DNA of 11,790 nt from JBBQVO01 sp038211505 (GTDB lineage Bacteria > Chloroflexota > Dehalococcoidia > DSTF01 > JACRBR01): NCBI GenBank assembly GCA_038211505.1, contig JBBQVO010000102.1, forward strand, positions 1-11,790. The letters are read 5' to 3'. Of the stretch, positions 7,574-11,790 are shown in pieces. The notes beneath the pieces are model-generated. The model saw only the letters and a program-made list of their open reading frames with translations. It searched no databases and had not been told where the DNA came from. Position 1 is the first letter of the stretch, and each line of letters begins with the position of its first letter. The position numbers and the translations under genes are program-made.

Positions 7574-7678
7574 CGCTATCCGCTATCCGCTATCCGCTAT
7601 CCGCTATCCGCTATCCGCTATCCGCTATCCGCTATCTGCTATCTGCTATCCGCTATCCGCCACCTGCCATCCATCATC
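7574..7678. repeat. Heptanucleotide tandem repeat (CGCTATC)n
   Basis: Twelve head-to-tail 7-bp units run from 7574 to 7657: ten are CGCTATC and two (7637 and 7644) begin with T. Three degenerate units continue to 7678. A 7-bp period is not a multiple of three, and the array lies outside supported coding sequence, 13 bp from the methyltransferase stop. Confidence 0.9.
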
Positions 7679-7690
7679 GACGTTTTCACG

Positions 7691-8335
7691 CTATCCCGCC
7701 CGACGCACCAGCATCACCCCGTCCCGCACCGTCAGGATCACATTCGTCACGCGCGCATCCTTCTGCACATGCTCGTTGAACGACACGATCGCGTGATCAT
7801 CTTTCTCTTTCGGATCGAGCACGCGCCCGCTCCACAACACGTTGTCGACGACGATCAACCCGCGCGGCGCGAGTAGCGGCAGTGTCGCCTCGTAGTAGTT
7901 CGTGTAGTTGCCTTTGTCGGAGTCGATGAAGATCAGATCGAACGTTCCGTCCAGCGTCGGAATCGTCTCCAGCGCCGGCCCGACGCGCACCTCGATCTTG
8001 TGCCCGTGCGGGTTGCGCGCGAAGAACCCCTTCGCGATCCCGATCGTCTGCTCGTTGATGTCGCACGTGATCACGCGCCCGTCGTCCGGCAGCGCCGCCG
8101 CCATCATCTGCGCGCTAAACCCCGTGAACATCCCGATCTCCAGCACCCGCTTCGCGCCCGATGCGAAGATCAGCATCTGCAGCAGCGTCCCCTCAAGCTG
8201 CCCCGAGATCATCCCCGAAAGCGCGCCCATCTCCTGCTGCGTCGTCGCGATCAACTCATCGAGCAGCGGCGGCAGCAGCGTCGTGTGCGCCGCCGCATAC
8301 TCCTCGATCCCCTTCGGCAACATCTCAATCGGCAT
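7691..8335 (-). CDS. SAM-dependent O-methyltransferase, family 3 (caffeoyl-CoA OMT-like)
   Basis: This 214-residue cytoplasmic class I methyltransferase transfers a methyl group from S-adenosylmethionine, probably to a catechol-type hydroxyl. Seen: SAM motif I VLEIGMFTGFSA (64-75), the acidic ribose-binding region ITCDIN (89-94), IDSDKGNY with Asp138 and Lys141, and VVDNVLWSG with Asp164-Asn165. Asp138, Asp164 and Asn165 match the divalent-metal ligands of this family. The N-terminal LPKGIEEYAAAHTT is also typical. The ATG at 8335 is chosen because AGGAG (8347-8343) sits seven bases upstream; in-frame ATGs to 8407 would add an atypical extension. The gene is divergent from coaE and convergent with the crotonase gene. 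Natural substrate is unknown. Confidence 0.9.
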   Translation of the reverse strand: MPIEMLPKGIEEYAAAHTTLLPPLLDELIATTQQEMGALSGMISGQLEGTLLQMLIFASGAKRVLEIGMFTGFSAQMMAAALPDDGRVITCDINEQTIGIAKGFFARNPHGHKIEVRVGPALETIPTLDGTFDLIFIDSDKGNYTNYYEATLPLLAPRGLIVVDNVLWSGRVLDPKEKDDHAIVSFNEHVQKDARVTNVILTVRDGVMLVRRAG

Positions 8336-8342
8336 CACATCG

Positions 8343-8347
8343 CTCCT
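8343..8347 (-). promoter_or_regulatory. Ribosome binding site setting the O-methyltransferase start
   Basis: AGGAG on the minus strand lies seven bases from the ATG at 8335 and selects it over several in-frame upstream ATGs. Confidence 0.65.
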
Positions 8348-8380
8348 AACACTCATCATCTCAATCGTCGCCAGCCTATC

Positions 8381-8394
8381 GTGCGTTGTCGCAC
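8381..8394. repeat. Inverted repeat GTGCG-N4-CGCAC
   Basis: Perfect 5-bp arms with a 4-base centre lie immediately upstream of a -10-like TAGGCT (minus strand, 8378-8373) facing the methyltransferase gene. It could be an operator, but the arms are short enough to be chance. Confidence 0.3.
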
Positions 8395-8465
8395 CCCGCA
8401 CCGCCATGCTCGCGACGTTCCGGTCGAGCGAGTTCTACTATCTTGGCCGCGCTCGTCGCAGGAGG

Positions 8466-8512
8466 CCCCTCTCCCCCTGAGGGAGAGGGGTGGCCGAAGG
8501 CCGGGGTGAGGG
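8466..8512. repeat. CCCCTCTCC hairpin element with GGCCGAAGGCC tail
   Basis: CCCCTCTCCC (8466-8475) and GGGAGAGGGG (8481-8490) form a perfect 10-bp stem with a 5-base loop. It is followed by TGGCCGAAGGCC, a second small hairpin, and a GGGGTGAGGG tail. A second copy, cut by the window edge, lies at 11762-11790. It resembles dispersed palindromic repeats common in many bacterial genomes. Confidence 0.8.
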
Positions 8513-8584
8513 CTCGCTGTGCGCTACCCATCTTCGCTTCCTCCTTTGCCGGCCGTGCGAGCCGAGCGAAGCGAAGCCTACTCA

Positions 8585-8605
8585 ACCCACGACCCACGAC
8601 CCACA
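8585..8605. repeat. Three ACCCACG-type heptamers
   Basis: ACCCACG, ACCCACG and ACCCACA follow without spacing, between the hairpin element and the coaE promoter. This is a second 7-bp-period array in the window. Confidence 0.6.
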
Positions 8606-8617
8606 ACCGGCGCCAGC

Positions 8618-8646
8618 TTGTCCGACCTACCCCCGTGCCGGATACT
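8618..8646 (+). promoter_or_regulatory. Sigma70-like promoter of coaE
   Basis: TTGTCC (8618-8623) and GATACT (8641-8646) are 17 bp apart, each matching four of six consensus bases. A start near 8653 would leave a leader of about 40 nt that includes the hairpin at 8655-8670. Confidence 0.5.
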
Positions 8647-8654
8647 GCCTGCAG

Positions 8655-8670
8655 GCGCCCGTCGGGGCGC
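8655..8670 (+). promoter_or_regulatory. Leader hairpin ahead of coaE
   Basis: GCGCCC and GGGCGC form a perfect 6-bp stem with a GTCG loop, 12 bases before the GGGAG ribosome site (8683-8687). It starts almost at the predicted 5' end of the mRNA. It may stabilise the transcript or be incidental. Confidence 0.3.
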
Positions 8671-8692
8671 GTTTGCTTCTCCGGGAGACGCT

Positions 8693-9319
8693 GTGACCGT
8701 CGTTATCGGACTCACCGGCGGCATCGCCAGCGGCAAATCCGCCGTCAGCGCCATGCTCGCCGAACGCGACGCCCTCGTCATCGACGCCGACAAGGTCGGC
8801 CACGAGGCCTACCGTCGCGGCACCGGCTGTTACGATGCGGTCGCCGCCGCCTTCGGGCCGGATGTCGTGGGCGCCGACGGCGAGATCGACCGCAAAGCCC
8901 TCGGCGCGAAGGTCTTCGGCGATCCGGCGCAGCGCAAGCGCCTCGAAGGCATCGTCTGGCCGTGGATGCGCGGTGTCATGCAGCAGCGCCTCGACGCCAT
9001 CCGCGCCGAAGGCACATTCTGCGTCGTCCTCGAAGCCGCCGTGCTCATCGAGGCCGACTGGCTGCCGCTCGTCGATCAGGTGTGGGTCGTCACCGTGTCG
9101 CCGGACATCGCGCGCGCCCGCATCGTCGAACGCAACGGCCTCACGCCCGAGCAGGCGGACGCACGCATCGCGGCGCAGCTGACGAACGACGAACGCGTGA
9201 AGCACGCCGACGTCGTACTCGCCAACGACGGCACCCTCGATGAGCTGCGCAACAACGTCGAGACGATCTGGGCGAGGTTCCAACGAGACAATGCTGGCGC
9301 GAGAGTGCCGAGATCATGA
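8693..9319 (+). CDS. coaE: Dephospho-CoA kinase
   Basis: This 208-residue cytoplasmic enzyme phosphorylates dephospho-CoA on the 3'-hydroxyl of the ribose with ATP, the last step of coenzyme A synthesis. Seen: the P-loop GLTGGIASGKS (6-16), with Ala in place of a commonly seen Gly; DADKVGHE (31-38), the conserved acidic motif after strand 2; the LID-side basic stretch around 78-91; LEAAVLIEADW (113-123) in the CoA-substrate region; and the RNGLTPEQADARI segment near the C-terminus. Length is normal for the family. GTG 8693 is the start because GGGAG lies five bases upstream and the P-loop follows directly; the open frame extends further upstream but that part is not family-like. The AAA+ gene follows after 13 bp, probably in the same mRNA. 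Confidence 0.95.
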   Translation: MTVVIGLTGGIASGKSAVSAMLAERDALVIDADKVGHEAYRRGTGCYDAVAAAFGPDVVGADGEIDRKALGAKVFGDPAQRKRLEGIVWPWMRGVMQQRLDAIRAEGTFCVVLEAAVLIEADWLPLVDQVWVVTVSPDIARARIVERNGLTPEQADARIAAQLTNDERVKHADVVLANDGTLDELRNNVETIWARFQRDNAGARVPRS

Positions 9320-9332
9320 TGCGGGAGGATCG

Positions 9333-10250
9333 ATGGCGACGGAAGAACTGACCGAAGACCTGGGATATCGCCAGTACGAGATCGAGGAGTACCACCCGCA
9401 CGTCGAGCCCTACTACGTGCCGACGGGCGACGAGGTGGAACTCTTTCTCGCCGCCTTCGAGTCGCACATCCCCGTCCTGCTGAAGGGCCCGACCGGCTGC
9501 GGCAAGACGCGCTTCGTCGAGTACATGGCGTGGAAGCTCGGCCGCCCGATGACGATCGTCAAGGACAAGGGCGGCACCGACAAGAAAGACGGCAACGGCG
9601 CCACGACGAGCCAGGCGCTGCCGCTCGTCACCGTCGCCTGCCACGAAGATCTCACCGCCAGCGACCTCGTCGGCCGCTACCTCCTCGAAGGCGACACGAC
9701 GCGCTGGATCGACGGCCCGCTGACGCGCGCCGTGAAAGCCGGCGCCATCTGCTATCTCGATGAAGTCGTCGAGGCGCGCAAGGACACGACCGTCCTCATC
9801 CACCCGCTCACCGACCACCGCCGCGTCCTGCCGATCGAGAAGAAGGGCCAGATTCTCGAGGCGCGCGAAGGCTTTCTGCTCGTCATCTCCTACAACCCGG
9901 GCTACCAGAGCGCCCTCAAAGACCTCAAGCACAGCACGCGCCAGCGCTTTATCTCGCTCGAGTTCACGCACCCGCGCAAGGAGCTCGAAGCGAAGATCAT
10001 CGCCCACGAGAGCGGCGTCACCGACGAAGTCGCGACCGATCTCGCCAAGCTCGGCGAGAAGGTGCGCAACCTCCGCGAGCACGGCCTCAGCGAGGGCGTC
10101 AGCACGCGCCTCCTCGTCTACACCGGCAAGTTGATCTCCCAGGGCATCGCGGCCCGCCGCGCCTGCCAGGTAGGCGTCGTCTGGGCCCTCACCGACGACG
10201 TCGACGTCCAGCGCAGCATCGAAGAAGTAGTAAGCTCCATCTTCGAATAA
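9333..10250 (+). CDS. CbbQ/NirQ/NorQ-type AAA+ ATPase
   Basis: This 305-residue cytoplasmic AAA+ ATPase is of the MoxR-related CbbQ/NirQ/NorQ group, whose members usually work with a VWA-domain partner to activate or assemble metalloenzymes such as Rubisco or NO reductase. Seen: Walker A GPTGCGKT (52-59), the ACHEDLTASDLVGRYLL signature (102-118), Walker B ICYLDE (139-144), sensor-1 Asn188 in SYNPGYQS, arginine residues in STRQRF (201-206), and a C-terminal EGVSTRLLVY region typical of the family. The ATG at 9333 follows GGGAGG by four bases. Residues ~73-98 (charged and Gly-rich: KDKGGTDKKDGNGATTSQ) appear inserted relative to the usual family layout. No VWA partner or target enzyme is encoded in the window. 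It follows coaE by 13 bp. Confidence 0.9.
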   Translation: MATEELTEDLGYRQYEIEEYHPHVEPYYVPTGDEVELFLAAFESHIPVLLKGPTGCGKTRFVEYMAWKLGRPMTIVKDKGGTDKKDGNGATTSQALPLVTVACHEDLTASDLVGRYLLEGDTTRWIDGPLTRAVKAGAICYLDEVVEARKDTTVLIHPLTDHRRVLPIEKKGQILEAREGFLLVISYNPGYQSALKDLKHSTRQRFISLEFTHPRKELEAKIIAHESGVTDEVATDLAKLGEKVRNLREHGLSEGVSTRLLVYTGKLISQGIAARRACQVGVVWALTDDVDVQRSIEEVVSSIFE

Positions 10251-10269
10251 CCGCCGCGGCGCCGTGAAG

Positions 10270-10323
10270 AGATCGTAGGGACGCAGCTTTTCGCAGAGTC
10301 GCCGCAGGAGACAGCTCCGTCCG
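10270..10323. repeat. Full-length GGACGCAGCT hairpin element, copy A
   Basis: A 54-bp unit whose arms GGACGCAGCT and AGCTCCGTCC enclose a 24-base centre. It matches copy B (10371-10424) at every position but one (G at 10278, C at 10379). Confidence 0.85.
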
Positions 10324-10370
10324 TCGCCGTCACGCGACGAGCAAAGGTACACGTACCCAACCCGCGAACG

Positions 10371-10424
10371 AGATCGTACGGACGCAGCTTTTCGCAGAGT
10401 CGCCGCAGGAGACAGCTCCGTCCG
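10371..10424. repeat. Full-length GGACGCAGCT hairpin element, copy B
   Basis: A direct repeat of copy A at an offset of 101 bp, with the same inverted arms and the same 24-base centre. The 47 bp between copies A and B is not repeated elsewhere in the window. Confidence 0.85.
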
Positions 10425-10465
10425 CGCACCCACACCCAACACCCCCGCACCCACACCCAACACTC
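10425..10465. repeat. 21-bp tandem repeat, about two copies
   Basis: A unit beginning CGCACCCACACCCAACAC starts at 10425 and again at 10446, abutting hairpin copy B. The second unit has one substitution (T for C) and is incomplete at its end. Confidence 0.6.
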
Positions 10466-10500
10466 CCGCCCGCAATCTCATCTCTCCACCACCAACCACC

Positions 10501-10533
10501 CCCTTCGTGCCCTTCGTGGCCCTTCGTGGATCC
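10501..10533. repeat. CCCTTCGTG array, three units
   Basis: CCCTTCGTG begins at 10501, 10510 and 10520 (9- then 10-bp spacing), ending in GATCCC. A further CCTTCGTCG follows just before the parB stop. It is related in period and CGTG core to the arrays at 6448 and 11665. Confidence 0.75.
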
Positions 10534-10550
10534 CAAGACCCCTTCGTCGT

Positions 10551-11468
10551 TCACCCTCCAGAGATCCGCGCGATGATCCCCTCAAGCTCATCATCACTAT
10601 GAAACCGGATCGTGATGCTCCCGCCCCGCCGCGCCTTCTTCAACGACACCGGCACGCCCAGCGCCGTCCGCAGGTCCGACTCGATCGCCTGCACATGCGG
10701 ATCGTTAGTACGTACGATCTTCGTCGCACCGCGCGCCGGAGTCGCGCCACCACTCGTCGACTTCAACGCCTTCGCGATCTCTTCCGCCTGCCGCACCGTC
10801 ATCGCATCCGCGACGATCCGCCGCCACGCATCCAGCCGCAACCGCGATTCCTCGATCCCCAGCAACGCCCGCGCATGGCCCGCGCTGATCTGCCCCGATG
10901 CCACGCTCGCCCGGATATCGTCTTCCAGCAACAACAGCCGCAACGTGTTCGCGATCGCCACACGGCTCCGCCCGACGCGCTGCGCGATCTGCTCCTGCGT
11001 CTGTCCGAAGTCCTCGTTCAATCGCTTGAACGCCAGCGCTTCCTCCAGCGGATTCAGATCCTGCCGCTGCACATTCTCAACCAGCGCGATCTCCAGCAAC
11101 GCCGCACCCGTCGCCTCGCGCACGACGACCGGCATCCGCGTGATCCCCGCCATCCGCGACGCCTGCAACCGCCGCTCGCCCGCGATCAACTGATACGTCG
11201 TTGTGCGTGCCTCAACCATGCCGCCACCAGCCGTAGGCGCCGAAGACTCCGACGTCACCTGCGTCACGATGATCGGCTGTAGCACCCCGTGCTCGCGGAT
11301 GCTCTCCGAAAGTTCACGCAGCGCATCCGCGTCGAACTTCAACCGCGGCTGCTGCGGATTCGGCACGATCAGATCGATATCGACCGTGTCGATCCCCGCC
11401 GCCGCGCCCGTCTTCGGAATCAGCGCCGACAACCCCCGCCCCAACGCCTGCCGCTGACCAGAACTCAA
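10551..11468 (-). CDS. parB: ParB/Spo0J-family chromosome partitioning protein
   Basis: This 305-residue protein binds parS centromere sites, spreads as a CTP-dependent clamp and acts with ParA in chromosome segregation. Seen: the N-terminal ParA-interacting segment ALGRGLSALIP (8-18); NPQQPR (37-42) and GERRLQA (97-103) of the CTP-binding domain; ENVQRQDLNPLEEA (131-144); a helix-turn-helix around 156-180 (TQEQIAQRVGRSRVAIANTL); a linker (~240-255); and a C-terminal dimerisation region (~262-303). A Ser/Gly/Thr-rich loop at ~72-91 looks longer than usual. The start is TTG 11468, supported by AGGGGGTGA upstream and by the family sequence beginning immediately. No parA lies in the 322 bp upstream, and no parS palindrome was seen. 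Confidence 0.95.
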   Translation of the reverse strand: MSSGQRQALGRGLSALIPKTGAAAGIDTVDIDLIVPNPQQPRLKFDADALRELSESIREHGVLQPIIVTQVTSESSAPTAGGGMVEARTTTYQLIAGERRLQASRMAGITRMPVVVREATGAALLEIALVENVQRQDLNPLEEALAFKRLNEDFGQTQEQIAQRVGRSRVAIANTLRLLLLEDDIRASVASGQISAGHARALLGIEESRLRLDAWRRIVADAMTVRQAEEIAKALKSTSGGATPARGATKIVRTNDPHVQAIESDLRTALGVPVSLKKARRGGSITIRFHSDDELEGIIARISGG

Positions 11469-11471
11469 AAC

Positions 11472-11480
11472 TCACCCCCT
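11472..11480 (-). promoter_or_regulatory. Ribosome binding site for the TTG start of parB
   Basis: AGGGGGTGA on the minus strand matches the ideal AGGAGGTGA in eight of nine bases and lies three bases before TTG 11468. This is why the rare TTG codon is accepted as the start. Confidence 0.7.
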
Positions 11481-11535
11481 GACCGGTTGAGCGTCATCCG
11501 CAAAAAGCCGCGATGACAGGTGGCGCGGCCGACGC

Positions 11536-11566
11536 TGTCATTCTGAGCGCAGCGAAGAATCTCTCC
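11536..11566. repeat. TCATTCTGAGCG-type interspersed repeat
   Basis: TGTCATTCTGAGCGCAGCGA and the following AGAATCTC resemble a dispersed intergenic repeat that recurs in many bacterial genomes. Read on the minus strand its frame gives EILRCAQND, a familiar spurious translation of such repeats. Confidence 0.6.
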
Positions 11567-11664
11567 GATCGCGGCGACATGTCCGACTGCCAACCGCCAG
11601 AACCTACGCTGGCCAGCACATCCACCCCCGCCCCCACACCGTCGCTCCGCCGCCACAACTCGCC

Positions 11665-11682
11665 CCTCGTGCAATTCGTGCC
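11665..11682. repeat. Two 9-bp units with TCGTG core
   Basis: TCGTG occurs at 11667 and 11676, exactly 9 bp apart, within CCTCGTGCA and ATTCGTGCC. It matches the period and core of the arrays at 6448 and 10501 but is shorter. Confidence 0.5.
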
Positions 11683-11761
11683 TAAGCCCCGCCGCCGATC
11701 CCAACCCGACCGTCATTACCTTGAAAGTCTCCCCGTCGCAGCTTCAAATCGTAGAACCGAT

Positions 11762-11790
11762 CCCCTCTCCACTGCGTGGAGAGGGGTGGC
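11762..11790. repeat. CCCCTCTCC hairpin element, cut by window edge
   Basis: CCCCTCTCC (11762-11770) and GGAGAGGGG (11778-11786) form a perfect 9-bp stem with a 7-base loop, followed by TGGC as in the copy at 8466. The loop differs and the remainder lies outside the window. Confidence 0.8.

Larger units (their letters stand above)
7367..7690. other. 324-bp convergent intergenic region, crotonase / O-methyltransferase
   Basis: No gene is supported here. It holds a GC hairpin just after the crotonase stop, a short copy of the GGACGCAGCT hairpin element (7429-7456), a run of seven T at 7496-7502 without a good preceding stem, and the heptanucleotide array ending 13 bp before the methyltransferase stop codon. 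Confidence 0.8.
8336..8692. other. 357-bp divergent intergenic region, O-methyltransferase / coaE
   Basis: No gene is supported here. It contains the methyltransferase ribosome site, a -10-like TAGGCT on the minus strand (8378-8373) beside a GTGCG-N4-CGCAC inverted repeat, the CCCCTCTCC hairpin element, three ACCCACG-type heptamers, the coaE promoter and a small leader hairpin. Confidence 0.8.
10251..10550. other. 300-bp convergent intergenic region, AAA+ ATPase / parB
   Basis: No gene is supported here. It holds two full-length copies of the GGACGCAGCT hairpin element spaced 101 bp apart, a 21-bp tandem repeat, and a CCCTTCGTG array. The GC-rich start (CCGCCGCGGCG) could form a weak hairpin after the ATPase stop, but no T-tract follows. 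Confidence 0.8.
11469..11790. other. 322-bp region upstream of parB
   Basis: No gene is supported here. The minus-strand frame 11716-11465 translates through dispersed repeats and is not credible. The region contains the parB ribosome site, a GTCATC/GATGAC short inverted repeat (11494-11518), a TCATTCTGAGCG-type repeat, a 9-bp-period CGTG motif, and the truncated CCCCTCTCC element at the edge. Confidence 0.75.

Noticed and set aside
7574..7678. CRISPR array
   Set aside because: Units are contiguous 7-mers with no spacers of 25-45 bases and no cas gene nearby.
7474..7779. Plus-strand frame translating the heptamer array as a repeated peptide
   Set aside because: Its repeated peptide comes from the 7-bp repeat read through, and it runs into the methyltransferase gene antisense, with no ribosome site.
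10270..10424. CRISPR-like pair of direct repeats
   Set aside because: Only two copies with a 47-bp gap, each a palindrome; a third copy lies 2.8 kb away with an internal deletion.
9141..10499. 452-codon open frame on the minus strand
   Set aside because: It is antisense to the AAA+ ATPase and coaE, whose motifs are unmistakable; its ends run through the hairpin repeats.
11465..11716. 83-codon minus-strand frame upstream of parB
   Set aside because: Its translation (EILRCAQND, FLRMT) is the typical spurious product of dispersed intergenic repeats.
11721..11749. TTGAAA-17-TCAAAT as a promoter leaving the window
   Set aside because: The -10 lacks the critical second-position A and no downstream gene can be seen.

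Overview
This is an 11.8 kb, GC-rich bacterial chromosomal segment. Housekeeping genes (coaE, parB) and a very large secreted multidomain protein with Thr/Pro linkers, a cohesin-like N-terminus and a dockerin-like C-terminus suggest a Chloroflexota-type organism. That assignment is inferred from protein style and from the abundance of short interspersed repeats; no rRNA or tRNA gene is present to confirm it.

Layout. Positions 2-172 hold the 3' end of a gene whose product may finish in a degenerate dockerin-like repeat. At 286-5103 is a 1605-residue exported protein: signal peptide, cohesin-like domain, a tandemly duplicated ~245-residue module, further all-beta regions, a six-bladed kelch propeller and a two-loop dockerin, joined by Thr/Pro-rich linkers. 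At 5169-5489 is a small probable winged-helix protein whose 3' end overlaps by 27 bp a convergent alpha/beta hydrolase gene (6389-5463). Divergent from the hydrolase is a crotonase-superfamily gene (6551-7366). It converges on a family-3 O-methyltransferase gene (8335-7691), across a region with a heptanucleotide tandem repeat. Divergent from that gene, coaE (8693-9319) and a CbbQ/NirQ/NorQ-type AAA+ ATPase gene (9333-10250) form a tight two-gene unit that converges on parB (11468-10551).

The genes do not form one pathway. The first two are cell-surface genes; the middle ones are metabolic or hydrolytic; coaE and parB are core functions. The most distinctive structure outside the genes is that each of the five larger intergenic regions carries its own short repeats: a hairpin-forming element (three copies, only between convergent genes), a CCCCTCTCC hairpin element (two copies), 9-bp-period CGTG repeats (three loci), 7-bp tandem repeats, and a dispersed motif related to TCATTCTGAGCG. 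The strongest candidates for something undescribed are the duplicated two-cysteine module in the giant protein, the cohesin/dockerin pairing on one chain, the interspersed hairpin family, and an AAA+ ATPase with an apparent insertion and no visible VWA partner.
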